64,000 nt of DNA from Liolophura sinensis (lineage: Eukaryota > Mollusca > Polyplacophora > Chitonida > Chitonidae), in assembly GCF_032854445.1 (NCBI RefSeq), contig NC_088306.1, positions 2,290,373 through 2,354,372 of the forward strand. The letters run 5' to 3'. Both the position numbers and the translations under genes were made by a program. Under the pieces are notes generated by a model. The model was not told the DNA's origin. It saw only the letters and a list, made by a program, of their open reading frames with translations, and ran no database searches. Shown piece after piece: positions 45,262 to 57,389 of the stretch (positions are counted from its first letter, which is position 1; each line of letters begins with the position of its first letter).

Positions 45262-45660
45262 TGAAAAACAGCGTGGGGAGTAAACCCATGGCAACGGCGA
45301 CAGTGTGACAGCTGAAAAATGGTCACATGTAACCTGTGGAATCCGGTCACTGGCCTATTTACCTTAGTTCGGCTTTTATTCTAACCCTTCATGTCAATGT
45401 TTAAATGGCAGTAACACAGTCCCCAACACGCATGTAGTCAGCCAGCAAGAATCCCTGTTTACACAAGAGATACAATATAAGAGACCACAGTATGAGAAAT
45501 AAAATCTGAAAGACTTAAGGCATAAACTGTGGTACCAAAACCTCAGCAACAAGAGAGAAATACGTGACGTTGACAACTGATCACTAGTAAGCTGTCATGC
45601 TCCTGTCATTTTACCTCAGTTACGATTTTATTGTTCGTGTAAATGCCTAGAATAAATGTT
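45262..45660 (+). repeat. Family B dispersed repeat, one and a half copies
   Basis: GGGGAGTAAACCCATGGCAA, GACAGTGTGACAGCTGAAAA, GGCTTTTATTCTAACCCTTC. A second partial copy from about 45,540 has CATTTTACCTCAGTTACGAT and GTGTAAATGCCTAGAAT. Confidence 0.7.
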
Positions 45661-45671
45661 TCTTATAAGGC

Positions 45672-45800
45672 ACCCCAAGTGCAAAAGTCCGCCATAGCCA
45701 AATACACCAATACCCCAGTCAAATGAAAAAATACCCCAATCCAAGCGCGAACGTCCGTCACAGCTAAATAAACAAATACCCTAATCCAAGCGCAAACGTA
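45672..45800. repeat. About 60-bp imperfect tandem repeat, 2-2.5 units
   Basis: AAGTCCGCCATAGCCAAATA CACCAATACCCC answers to ACGTCCGTCACAGCTAAATA AACAAATACCCT, each followed by CCAAGCGCAAACGTA-type sequence. Confidence 0.85.
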
Positions 45801-46164
45801 CAATATTCTTCATCTGTGTAAAATCTCATTACACTGACGAATCGTTAACTAATTTCCTGGGTACATATCACCAAAAAGAGGAGAGGTCATAAGGCGGCCA
45901 TTTTTCTTTTGTCTGCTTTATCATCTCGGTCTAAACATATTGTCAGATATGTTTTATCTCCATAATTTTAAAACACAATACATGCTTGTACATCTGTTTG
46001 TAATAAAGTGTCAATTTAGATATCGTTAGAGATGTTATGACCTACTGAAAATGGAACAATGTTCATTCTGGTCAATTTGAAGGAGTTTTTGGACCGTTTA
46101 AAATCCTGATTTAGGGATGAAGAAAGTTGGGCCCCAGAACATAATTTGTAAACCTTGCTATATA

Positions 46165-46470
46165 TGATCTTATTGTAATTGTATGTTAAATGTGATGACA
46201 GCTCAGCATTTCTTGTAATTCGAGACCAGTGACGTCTAATAAATTGTAATTAACATCATTACATATTTTTTTTTATCTAATTCTGCTTAAGCCAAGGTGA
46301 TAGCGGGTGTAAATTTCTACTATTTATGCATTTACATGAACAATTAGAATATAACCTTGATGGAGGTAAACCCGTATTTCACTGGTTGCATGTGAGCTGT
46401 TGCCAGCCATTTCACTGTTGTCACTGCTCTGGTCTTACTCGCTATGTTGTACATCTTTAATTGCATTGTA
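46165..46470 (-). repeat. Family B dispersed repeat, most complete copy
   Basis: The reverse strand reads GAGTAAGACCAGAGCAGTGA, CATGCAACCAGTGAAATACG, TAATTGTTCATGTAAATGCA, then GACGTCACTGGTCTCGAATT, ATCACATTTAACATACAATT. About 300 bp, used as a reference for the family. Confidence 0.8.
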
Positions 46471-47071
46471 ACTTAATACTTCTAACTTTTGAGCAGAAGG
46501 TCTTTTTCGGGAACAACTTCCTTCATCGTTAAAGCACTGCTTGTCTTTCGATTTGGGTGACATGGACGTGGACGTTAACACTATTGTTCAACCTGCGCTG
46601 GAGAATGGCCAGGTCTCTCAAAGGGGTCGTAACGTTACGTTGGCCTAACCACCATGACGTCGTATACTGATGTCATACGCCGCCTTGGCATTTGCGACCG
46701 GCGCAACGGTTCGACCGCTTTGAGGAACAGTCCCCGATTACGTTTTAGGAGACGGAGATCCCCAGGATTATTAATTTATGCGTTGTCTAGTTTCTGTCTT
46801 CATACAATATTGTGTGATAGTGCCAGTTACACGGTTATTCCGCGCAGTAACATAGCCTACATTGTTGTCTCTGCGACTAGAATACATAGCTTTAATTCGT
46901 TCACATCCATCTGTAAATCCATACCGCCATGAGGTCAAACATTACAAGAGATACAATAAAATTCATTTATTAAGGTTATACAAATATATGGTGTCAGCAG
47001 CTCTCATGGTAGAGAAGGCGAGATTAAAAATGAATGAAGTAAGGTAAAGTGATTCAGCGTAAAGGGTACAA
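46471..47071. other. Intergenic, nothing recognised
   Basis: No supported gene. The 92-codon frame starting at 46,654 resembles nothing I know. Confidence 0.4.
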
Positions 47072-47823
47072 TACAGTCGGATCCTAACCATCAATCCTAC
47101 GCCCATTGTGGCCGGAGCATACGCTGTCGGTCGGCCCATGGTCAGCATAGGATACGCCGACCATTTGCCTTCATACGCGTACCGTGACGAAATACTCCGG
47201 CCGTCGTATGCGGAATTGTCGGACCAAGAATATTAAATGTTTTAACGCTAAATACGGACCGATTTCCTGTAAATCGTCATGTCTGTTATGAACACCGTGA
47301 TGGCTCGCAGCATATTTACTTGCACACGAATTTCGCACAAAATTCGAGTTTCAATACTTTACTGTTCGGGATCCCAACTCTTTTGGTCCGTTCTCTTGAT
47401 TACAGAGAAATTACTTCATTAATTATTAAACAACAAGCCTACTTAGAGGCATTTATGGCCGACAAATATACGTATGTGCAACAACTGCATTCTCTGAAGT
47501 CCGTGCTGTACATGACGGCTCTTATACAACCGTAACGGTGATTCAGAATTTGGAAACGGACTCGAGTTCTTTGGCTTATCAGTAAATTTATCACAGCTTC
47601 ATGTTGGATACAAACTTATGCAAGAACATTTGACTTTGTTGTGTGATGTGTGTCATTCTGTGTGCTTATATACGCTTAAAAACCTCTACTGAAATTGTAT
47701 ATGTGATAAGTCATACTGGTAATTGACACAAGGCCTACAATTTATAAAATTCCACATAATAAGACGAGCGCAATAATATGTAGCCTTAATATAAGACATT
47801 TGATGTAGGCTCGAGGCGCCTGC

Positions 47824-47840
47824 ATACATACATACATACA

Positions 47841-47871
<31 letters not shown>
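47824..47871. repeat. (CATA)n microsatellite
   Basis: About 12 tandem CATA units inside the TIR element. Confidence 0.98.
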
Positions 47872-47935
47872 CGCCTTCTTAACTTTCTACATTTTGTAAT
47901 GTAACAGAATGTAGAAAGTTGAGAAGGCCTTTTTA
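47872..47935. repeat. Short inverted repeat
   Basis: CCTTCTTAACTTTCTACATT and AATGTAGAAAGTTGAGAAGG face each other around TTGTAATGTAACAG. A stable hairpin next to the CATA tract, within the TIR element. Confidence 0.85.
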
Positions 47936-48548
47936 TTATTTTTTTCCTATGTAAATTCTCCTCACAAGGGGATCTTTCTCTATAGATGCGTCCTAAATCT
48001 TTCATAAAATCAAGCTATAAAATGTATTACATATGTTGAGAATATTCCTCAACCTATCCATGTAGAAATTATGAAAACACATCAAAGAAATTAAAAATTA
48101 AGACCTGAGAATTTTGGTACCGGTAAAAAGAAATCTGTTAGCTCAGTTCCTGTTTAATTTTTGCTCTTACTTAAGAAGAGCATAAATAATTACCTTTCAG
48201 AAAATATCAGCCACGTCTGTGCACGCGTTATGTTCAAAATCGGTAATAAAGTTCTAAACATTTATGGAGAGAGTTGTGGGGATAATACAAGGCCTATAGT
48301 GTGCGTCCAATTTCGATCAAACTTCCCTGTAAGTGAATGTCGTAAAATGGTACGCTGATCATATCGCCACCATGCACGGACTGTCCGCGGACCGTGGGTC
48401 GATCACACGCGGATGATAGGCGGATGGTAAGCGATGGATGATGGCGTGTTTGATCAGGGTATGGCCAGGGTCGGTGTATAGTTGGCGTATGATACACGGA
48501 CCGTCCGACCACAATAGGCGTAGGATTGACAGTTAGGATCCGGCTGTA

Positions 48549-49562
48549 AATCGCTTCAGTGACATCAACGATTTCACAGCCGAACAAATGGAGATAACTT
48601 CAAGGGTTTAACGTGTTTATGTGCAAGTTCTCATATTTGCCGTTTTATTGCAGAATACTGATTAATTCTCCTTTTCCACATTATTTAGTCGCCTCATATA
48701 TTTTGACCCCGACTTCAAGGCGGACGCTCTCATCACTATGCCATCGAGGAGGGCTGGTTTATTTGAGTGGAGGGAGGGTGTGGGGTGTTAATCGACGTAA
48801 ACACCCGCTTGTGTGATGACCCAGTATTCGGTATGTGGTCAGCCTATTACTGACAGCTAACGCCGACACGTCGGCAGTGTTCAGTCTGACTCACTCTGTT
48901 TCAACTACGGGCCGTATGTCCGCTTTACCCCATCAGCTCCGTCGCTGAAAGCATATTAATGTTCATCAAAACGAACTCTTTACTACCAGGTTTTGACGCT
49001 CCCAAAAAAATGGCGGCAGGGTCATTAACAATTTTTCGTGTAGAAATGTCACCAACACGAACAGAGTTAAGCCTATCTCCGGGTGAGTCAATGATAATAT
49101 TAGTCTGAAAGACGCCACACCTGTTTGTAATCATCTGTTGTGCCAGACGTCTGCGATGATGACATATTAACATTCCAATAACTGAAGTGTACAATCACTT
49201 CCTGAGGAGAGCTGTCAGATTTAAGATATTGAATGCTCTTAGTGATTGGGTTTCCAGCCAATGTCATATGGTTCCGTCAGCAAGGCTGCACGTGAAGTCT
49301 ATCCCCTAACGCAAGTATCTTGCAGGAGATACGTGAGGCTACGATTAACGAAGACGTAAATCACGTTGGTAAATGGACTCTAATACCCGTAGATCGTCTT
49401 GTCTGGTCACAAACCTATGGAGTCTACAATTATACCGACGGTGGATGCCACTCAAAACGGAAACATCACAATCCGATATTAGAACGTTTCTTGAACAACG
49501 CACAGCGTGCTCAACTAAACGTTCAGCGCTACAGCATTATTGGGGAACACTTTAATAGTGTC
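48549..49562. other. Intergenic; one unassigned minus-strand exon-like frame
   Basis: A frame on the minus strand at 48,925-49,194 ends with ATGNINMLSATELMG-like sequence and a GGTAAAG donor-like site. I recognise no family. Otherwise nothing seen. Confidence 0.3.
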
Positions 49563-49742
49563 GTCCAGCTCATGCCGGCTTCATATCCTTCATCTACGCA
49601 AGAACGTCTATCAGCAGGCTGTGGATCGGCGTGGATTTCCCCCGGTTTCTTCCCGGATTCCTCTCACCATATTGATGGCTGTCGTCGTATAAGTGAAATA
49701 TTATTAAGTACGGCGTAAAATACGAATCAAATAAATTGATCA
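49563..49742 (+). mobile_element. Family A SINE, lacking most of the head
   Basis: GTCCAGCTCATGCCGGCTTC, GTCTATCAGCAGGCTGTGGA, GTCGTCGTATAAGTGAAATA, AGTACGGCGTAAAATACGAA. Confidence 0.92.
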
Positions 49743-49919
49743 AAAATAACGTCAAGTCTTGTGTCTTACATTTAAACATGGTCTTCCGACTTCCATCGAT
49801 TCCAATAAGACAGCACTAATACACAAAAATACTTATGTGTTGTTAAATAGGTGTGGGCTTTTTGGTCCAGGGCGCCAAAAGGAGTTGTTACCACTTTGTT
49901 TATGCATGTATATATGCTT

Positions 49920-49982
49920 TGGATTTTACGTCGCACTTGACCATTTTTCAGTCATATGACGACGAAGAGTCATTACGTGTGG
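49920..49982 (-). mobile_element. Second SINE type, 3' tail fragment
   Basis: The reverse strand gives CGTCGTCATATGACTGAAAA ATGGTCAAGTGCGACG, the tail module also seen at 20.0 and 54.55 kb. Confidence 0.65.
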
Positions 49983-51243
49983 ACACAAAGTGTGTCTTCT
50001 TCACTACTATGTTGAGCGTGACAGTACATGAAGAACAAAAGAAAAACACAAATGTGCTAATCCTAGATATACGTGAAACTGGTCTGTGGAAATTTGAATA
50101 TTGTTTTATCGGTTGACGACATGAAGTGTGATTTGCACACTTTGATTGCTATGCTTCAGTTATCTATTGCCTTTTTCTGAATGCAACGGCCTGCCCTTCA
50201 CAGAAATTGATGATTGATTGCCGGGATAGGGTGTACGATACTTGTTCTTATATTAACACAATTGATGTAAATATAAAGGGCAAACATTTTGGAAGCGTAG
50301 AATTTTCCTGGACTTAATATCAGATGCGAAGTAAACAGTTCTGTTATAAAATCGATATCGTCAGCCAAAAACGTATGCTTTACTTTTAAGGAAACTGAGG
50401 AACAAATGTAATATTTTGCTTTCAGGACTGCTAATAGCTGTTTTCAATTCTTCGAACTTTTCTGTCCTCTTTCCATCGGTTAAATCTTTGATTTTGTACA
50501 TAATTAAACATATTAGTATTCTTGTAGCACGCTGGCCCTGTGGGAGCATAGTTCCGTACGGAATACGTGTACAACAGACACGATGCCTCTCCAGCATGTA
50601 GTATGCACACTGGCACTTTACAGATAATTGTCACTTAATTCCTCTTAGCGTCAGGCCATGATGTACGAACACTGCGCTTGGATTGAACCAAGTCTACAAC
50701 TAACTCTTACATGTAGATCGATTCGTTATATTCTTATCTTAGCCACCATATTAACTGCCGTGAACTGTCATGCCCACCAACCAGGAACTCGGTCCTGTCA
50801 CCTGCGTTTTCCTCAAAATGGGTACCGTGTATGCCGCAAATAATGGCTTCTGTAAAAAGTAGAGAGCTAAGTCTGAATTCATATTACCTCATTTTCCATA
50901 GAGCATCAGAAAACTTAGAGATCTCCCTAAAATATAACTATATTATCACTTCACTTATCGACAGCTTTTCACATTTTTTCCTTTAAAGTTTTCATTTTTG
51001 TTTTCTCCGCTTTAATAACGAAGAAACCAACGATTTTGTGGGGTGAATGCGGCTGGTCTTCCAAGATTAAAACTCCCTTTTCATACTAGTTACTATTAGT
51101 TGCCTCTTTTCCCTATTAAAACAACATATGAAAGTAAGACTGGATTCACGAACTTGTCTCTCTTCCTAGAATATGACTGAAGGGCGTCACATGTGAGAAA
51201 AATCGTCAGTTTTTGCCAGTGACCGATGGTTACCTATAATTTC
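49983..51243. other. Intergenic, nothing recognised
   Basis: Short frames only. No repeat identified. Confidence 0.4.
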
Positions 51244-51480
51244 GTAACAGCGTAATGACCCAGGAGCCTGTCACCAATGCGGTCGCTATGAGTTCAAGTC
51301 CAGCTCATGCTGGTTTCCTCTCCGGCTGTACGTGGGAAGGTCTGGCAACAACCTGCGGATGGTCGTGGGTTTCCACCGGGCTCTGCCCGGTTTTCTCCCA
51401 CCATAATGCTGGCCGCCGTCGTATAAGTGAAATATTCTTGAGTACGGCGTAAAACACTAATCAAATAAATAAATAAATAT
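51244..51480 (+). mobile_element. Family A SINE, head 5' truncated
   Basis: AACAGCGTAATGACCCAGGA, GTCGCTATGAGTTCAAGTCC, CTGGCCGCCGTCGTATAAGT, AAAACACTAATCAAATAAAT. Confidence 0.95.
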
Positions 51481-52029
51481 AATTTCGTTTTATAAAGCGG
51501 GTCGCATTTTAAACTTTAAAATCATGTTCTCACAATGAATAGTAACGGTATGGGTCTGATATTTACTGTAAGGCAATAATTTCGGCTAATCTTGGTAAAC
51601 AGAGGAAATTTCATTTAACACCTATTAGCGAATTTGTATATTCGAAAATCAAAATCTCCGCCTGTTTAGACAACACTTAAGTTACACGCTTCATTGGTGA
51701 AGATTACACTATGCCTAATCCGTCATAATCGTTAGTAGACGTTAGGAGATTATCTGTTAGTATACAAAGTAGACAACCTTTCTTAGCAGTGAAACCAAGC
51801 TTTCGGGAATACAGCGTGACCAGTAAATAGTTTTTGTGTTTTTGTCATGTAGCTGTTGGGTTACAACTAAAAACCCGACATTCTAGCCATCTGGATTGAA
51901 GTCCCTATTTTGACCGAATACATACCGTTAACAAATCAGAATAACCCAAAGTGCAACGTCGTAGTTCACTTGATGAGTGAGGTGAAATGCTCGCAAGTGT
52001 TTCCATGTATTTATTGATAGATATAATTA

Positions 52030-52096
52030 AAGACGTATACTAGAGAGTGTGATAGCTGGCAAATGGTCGCACGTAGAACATGTAATATCGCTTTAC
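52030..52096 (+). repeat. Family B fragment
   Basis: TAGAGAGTGTGATAGCTGGC, AAATGGTCGCACGTAGAACA. Confidence 0.6.
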
Positions 52097-52385
52097 AGTC
52101 GTAATAGAGTCCAGAGGGTGGCTCCCATAGCCGAGATGACTGCCTTGGCACTACCCAGAATTTGAGTAGCTAAACTCAGCAAAAACCCACCTCCTGAAGT
52201 TTAGCGAAACAGGGCTCTGCTGTTAAAATATTCATAAATATAAGCCATATTTGACCTTTCTAAGAAATCAAATTCAAAAGTTTTTATATCCATTCCTTTT
52301 AAAGACCAACTGGCTGCCGTGTGGGTTGTTGCTATTGTTGTTTAAAAATACCTTACAAAGCGCACATGTTCCAGTGTATAGCATT

Positions 52386-52504
52386 TGATTTATTTATTTA
52401 TCTATTTATCCAGCATGAGCTGGACTCACAACAACCGCATTGGTGAGAGACTCCTGGGTCATTGCGCTGCGCTAGGGCGCTAACCAAATGAGCCACGGAG
52501 GCCC
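52386..52504 (-). mobile_element. Family A SINE with body deleted (head plus tail)
   Basis: A reverse (AAAT)n tail joins directly to CCAGCATGAGCTGGACTCAC, the head end, and runs to AATGAGCCACGGAGGCCC. The whole central body is missing. Confidence 0.88.
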
Positions 52505-52739
52505 ACCTGATGTAAAACATGATTTCTTTTTTATTTGTCTGCTCCACTAATAAAACTGGCTGAAAAACCACGAACTATTACTGATTAATCATGCAGTGTG
52601 ACAGGTGAGTATTGTTTACTGACTTGGTCACATTGCGTCTAATGTTCACACATTTTTCTGTACGTTTGCCGCGCAGAGCCATTGTGTATTTTACTCTGCC
52701 TATGTTTGCTAAATACTTGTAAAAGCTAGTCATTTTCTC

Positions 52740-53950
52740 ATCTCCCCATGTGTGTGGCTCCGTCGCTTCAATGCTCAGCACAAATACTCCATTACTCCAT
52801 TATCGCATCGCCGCACACATTTAGGTCCTTCGCTCTATTGTTCCATAGCACCAAAGACATAGGCTCATTCTTCAGTTGCATCATCGAGTCAACGTTGCCT
52901 TTTCCCATCGCTACAGTGTCGCACCGATCCATACATCTATATAAAGCTGCAAATTCCCCCAGATCTAGTACATGTAACTTCAGGGCCCCAGAGTTCTCTA
53001 CTCGTACTTTGTATGACATGGTGATGGGGATTATACATTGCCATCAAGTTTTCTACATGCTTTACGCCGGTTTGAATTTCTTCCCCTGTTAATAAGATTG
53101 GGATGTTTTGCATGGAGACAACACCATGAGGCTAATCAATGGCTGGAAACCGTTTCCTGTAGGAAGAGCTTATAGCCTCAGATCCTATTCATTTCACATT
53201 GGTTACGCTTAATGATGTAACCGAGCCCTAAACCGCCAATGGTTAACAAGCATTTGTGTCTACCTTGTTCATGCTTTTGGAAAGCAGCCATGGCAGTCTT
53301 GACATGGATTGTCCGTCAGTCTGGACTTTCCTGTGGCAACAGCCGTGATCAGGGGGTAGCTATTAGCTGGAAACTTGTACATTCATCCATACAATTCATA
53401 CATGTTTTTTTCTCAAAATTTAGATAAATGTCCATTAATTTCATACCAAACATGCACCTGTTCAATTAAAAAGACCAGCTGGCAGCAAAGAAAGGATTAC
53501 GCAGAGAATCGTGTATATCCCGATGATAATATGTAGTTAAGTAATAATAGGGGCCTAGTTCCGTGTGTGCTGGCAAAAAAAATGGGTTTCCTGTCAGGGA
53601 CAATGAATCCTACTCTTAAAGGGCTTAGGGCGATGCTGAGATAACAGGAACACCTTGATTCACTTAATCTCTTTAAAGTCACCACACCTATAGAGTCCCT
53701 CATTAATCAATAGATGCAGTAGCTGTCCTTCAGTTCTTTTCATCCCCAGGATGTGATATGGGATATGGGCAAGATCTTTCCGAGGCTAATGTGTTCGATC
53801 ATTAAAAACGGGAACTCTTCATGTATGTCACCAGTAGTCCTTACATGATTCTATCTAAGCTTAACCTGACCCACAAAGACATCGAGGAAAGCTCACATCC
53901 CTTGGGGTAAATGTGGTTTGGGAAGTAGCATTAATATGAACGATGGCGGT
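52740..53950 (+). repeat. Family E dispersed repeat, longest copy
   Basis: CTTAAAGGGCTTAGGGCGAT with GCTGAGATA (53,617) and GAGGCTAATGTGTTCGATCA (53,783) recur near 58.9, 57.15 and 60.5 kb. ATTACTCCATTATCGCATCG-like text at the start resembles 56.55-57.05 kb. Confidence 0.55.
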
Positions 53951-54242
53951 GTCCTTAGAAATCAGTCTTTGTAACTGCTTTGTTTACACGAAATTTCGCT
54001 CTAACTGCTCACCATAAAGGTGGGTATCATCCAGGAACAATTTGCTCTGGCGGTTTGTCAGATACACGTATGCAATGAAACGATCCTCACAGCTTATTCG
54101 ACAACCATCATTTCTGATTAACGGCTTTCAAATGTGTTTTTGGAGGATGGGAGGAGGATGTGTGCTGTAATGTATTACGTGAAGCAGACATTGTGTTGGA
54201 AAGGAGGCCAATACGTATAGTATATTCAGTGTATTTATTCTC

Positions 54243-54605
54243 ACGGTCAGTGGCCTAATGGTTAGATGGCCCGCCTCGAAGTCGGGAGCCCAGGGATCAA
54301 ATCCAGGCCGGGTCAAACCAAAGACTTTAAAAATGGAACATGTTGCTGCCTCGTTTAGCGCTCAGCACTGAGAGGTTAGAACAAGGAGCCATGACTGGTT
54401 GGCCCGGTGTCAGTATAATGTGACTTGGTGGGGTGTCATGTCTTGTGTCTTCGGCATGACACTTCAGTGGTGGCAGCACTTTGGCGACATGGATTCTGCC
54501 CTGCCAACAAGAAGACACATTATTTGTACACAAACCTAATGACTTCGAGGTCATATGACTGAAAATTTGTTCAAGTATGGTGTAATACCCCAAGCATTCA
54601 TTCAC
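54243..54605 (+). mobile_element. Second tRNA-headed SINE, about 365 bp
   Basis: The head GGTCAGTGGCCTAATGGTTA, then CCCGCCTCGAAGTCGGGAGC and GGATCAAATCCAGGCC, has A-box and B-box-like motifs and an anticodon-like stem. The body is GGCCCGGTGTCAGTATAATG. The tail is GTCATATGACTGAAAATTTG and ACCCCAAGCATTCATTCA. Fragments at 19.2, 20.0 and 49.9 kb. Confidence 0.82.
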
Positions 54606-55080
54606 CAACAGGTACAGAGGTAATACACCGTTGTAACAATAACCCTACGTTAACCATTTTCATGGGTAGTGGAATCTGGGCGGCTCAGAGTAAACCTTTG
54701 ACAAGATATTTACGGCCTTTTCTGTATGAGAGGTAAAGGTTTGTACATAATATTGTTCGACGGCAAGTTGTCGAATGTTGGACTACGCATACGTATTGTC
54801 ACCAAGGCCGTATGGACAGTGGAATCTGGGGTATCTATAAATCTCCTGTCCAAGGCCAGGTTTGAATACACACTTCGTGCATCCTATTGTCCGAAAGGCT
54901 TAACCACACGACCGCGGTCAGCTCCCTGAATAGGTATTTGAGGCGTTTTCCAGGCAAATTTATCGTGCAACCAAAAAACTCTCCTCGTACTGTTTTCTTT
55001 AAATACAATTTTTTTTTCGTCCTCTTTTCGCACTTTATATATTTTCTTATTTTTTATTTTTTTGGGGTAGTTTGTGTTAA
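54606..55080. other. Intergenic, nothing recognised
   Basis: Contains two GTGGAATCTGGG motifs about 150 bp apart and a T-rich tract. No gene. Confidence 0.4.
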
Positions 55081-55160
55081 ACGTCGTTTTGGGAATTGGC
55101 CAGGATCGTCCATCTTGGTTGACGACTGGTACAGGAAAGTCTGTTTTGACGCATAGATTT
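55080..55160 (-). repeat. Family D fragment
   Basis: The reverse complement has GCGTCAAAACAGACTTTCCT, GTCAACCAAGATGGACGATC, TGGCCAATTCCCAAAAC, as at 43,990-44,060. Confidence 0.7.
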
Positions 55161-55662
55161 ATGCTCGCCCAGCCTAAGTAAGTGAGTTAAATGACCAAAC
55201 GATGTATCACTGAAAAGTGTGTCGCTGGAAACGCTTAGGACAGGTTTATTTATTGTCTTGTTTATCACCCCTCCGCTGATTAATAGCAATTAAATGTATG
55301 GACTAAGTGGTAATAAACCACTGCGCCATGTCCCAATGACTTTCCAATATTGTGACAATATACAGATCTAACCTGTATGGAACACATGATTACCCACCTG
55401 TACTAAAGGTCCGTATGTCAACGTTACGGCCAATACCTGTTTAAAACTGAAGAAACATTTACAGGAAATCCAACTCACATTTTTAAGCATTCCAAACTAG
55501 GAGATGTCATTTTCACCACATACAGTTTCTAGTGTCAAATTTCGAATGCGCGACATCATTGGTCAGGTAAATATGTTATCCTCTGTGAGATACCGCCGCT
55601 GTGTGAGACGTCAAAGCCGACATCTTTATTTTTTATGTATACACTTTATTGTGTTACTGTAG

Positions 55663-55918
55663 GAGATGACACGCATATGATATCAAACCTAATATTATCA
55701 GTGCAGGAAATAACGCGGCTGATACAGAGGCAGAGCGACGCAAACATCTTTTGTCAGCCTTTGCCTGTCATTGCGGATGAGAACGTACCACAATCATTCA
55801 AGGATATCGAATCTCCTGTTCTCTCCTTTTTTGTCACAAAACGGTTGAAGGATTTAATATCACATATAAGCAAGGTACTATCACAAAGCCTGGTAAAATC
55901 TAGAGAAAATGGGATAAG
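55663..55918 (+). other. Exon-like open frame, unassigned
   Basis: A 256-bp stop-free stretch between a GTTACTGTAG acceptor-like site and an AAG/GTAAAA donor-like site. It encodes a charged, helical-looking peptide (ILSVQEITRLIQRQSDANIF, FFVTKRLKDLISHISKVLSQ). I recognise no family and found no partner exon. Confidence 0.2.
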
Positions 55919-56499
55919 GTAAAATCGACTTACTTATCATAGCGGACTACAGGATGATCGGCAGGCAGACTTTTTACGCCCTGGTTACGACTATTGCATA
56001 ATTCATCGTGTTAGCAAACGTGCCACATCATCAGTGGTGGCATCTGTTTTACATCGTTACCTGGTTACTGTTTAACGTCGTAGCCAAGTCTTTTTCATTT
56101 CCATGACAACAATAAAGTTAATGGGTGGAATAAATATCAATGCGGGCATTAAACCCCGGGATTCACGAATGGCCGAAACAGTGAAATAATCATTTTAAGA
56201 GAATAAGCCAGCCATTGATATAAATTATCCAGCCAAGAACCTTCGCATGTGTGTTTAGAGGCAATAATCTACATCAGGTTTTTGGCAATGAATGCAGAAA
56301 TGTCAAAAAGGGAGATTAAACACTGATGGATATGAACAATTTGAAGTGAACATGATTTCGTCTGTTACACGTAATACTGATAATCATAACCGTCTCCTCT
56401 ATTGTGTCGATGTGGGATGAGCTGTGCGTATAATTCAATTCCCCACTGCTCCTTTAATTCTCCAAGATCTGGTGTTGCAGAGAAAAGCGTGTTCATCGA

Positions 56500-57300
56500 C
56501 TAAAAATGTGCTACTTTACATATCGAAATGCAACTTTGTATTGTTGCCTCATTGCCCAATTTGCCGATCGCTTCATTGTCTCATCACCCCATACACGTAG
56601 CTTCATTCCACTATTACATCACTGTGCCTTTGCATGATGTCTTTAGCGTCCATGCAATCAAAGCGCGACTGAGATACCTTGTTAAGTTGTTATTTAACCT
56701 GGAACTCATTCAAGACTACGAATCTGAACTTTGATATGGAATTCATGCCTGGAATATCCACTGTCTGCATCATTGAAAACTGTTGACCGCTTCTCTCTTG
56801 TGTTTCCGGCTTTATTTCCTATTTCTATACTTTCTTACAAACCTTTGTCCTTGGGAGCTAGTGTTAAAAGTTGTTTGGAAATGGATCTTGCGATTATCGA
56901 CTTGGACCACCCTTTACGGACTGCGAATGGTATATGAATGTCGGACATGACGCTTATATTTGCTCCATCACTCCGCTATCCCATTCCAAAAATATGTACC
57001 CTCATTTCTCCATTCCACGATCGTTTCTGCGCTCCATCAATCCATACAAATAAACCCATCGCCTCATAAAGTATATCCTTTCATCCAGATGACAATTGTC
57101 ATCACCACGTTCTGATATAACACGTGGAAAAATTCCCTCCGTGGCTAATGTATTTGACCAGGATAAAGAGTTCCTTTTCAGATGTTACCAATAAAGCGTC
57201 CATGCTTCTATCCAGGTTAACATGACCCTCGTATGAAGCACAGCAAGCACACATCGCTCTTGGCTAAGCTTTGTTTATGGTGTCGCCGTCTAGCCTGGAA
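56500..57300 (+). repeat. Family E and related duplicated segments
   Basis: CATCATTGAAAACTGTTGAC (as at 43.42 kb). TCCGTGGCTAATGTATTTGA, ACCAATAAAGCGTCCATGCT, CCAGGTTAACATGACCC and CACATCGCTCTTGGCTAAGC parallel 53.78-53.94 and 61.3-61.42 kb. Confidence 0.55.
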
Positions 57301-57389
57301 CTTTGTTCTATCAGATCAACCTCAAGGCTGTATTATTCTACAGTTTATTTCTTTCAGCCCGTCGACAATATTCAGCTATGTGAAAAATC

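Larger units (their letters stand above)
47074..48546. mobile_element. Non-autonomous TIR DNA element, 1,473 bp
   Basis: The left end CAGTCGGATCCTAACCATCA and the reverse complement of the right end CAGCCGGATCCTAACTGTCA continue as ATCCTACGCC.ATTGTGG.CGG, giving about 42 bp with 5 mismatches. TA lies on both sides (47,072-47,073 and 48,547-48,548) as a possible target duplication. The subterminal parts are GC-rich with GGTCGG/CCGACC motifs; the core is AT-rich. No transposase frame was recognised. Superfamily not assigned. Confidence 0.85.

Noticed and set aside
47320-47535. Transposase gene within the TIR element
   Set aside because: The 71-codon frame has no DDE, zinc-finger or helix-turn-helix pattern I can identify.
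49320-49718. 132-codon open frame
   Set aside because: Its second half is a translated SINE (VQLMPASYPS...); the first half has no homology.
54243-54315. tRNA gene with TCG-like anticodon loop
   Set aside because: Acceptor ends do not pair well and a SINE body follows directly; treated as a SINE head.
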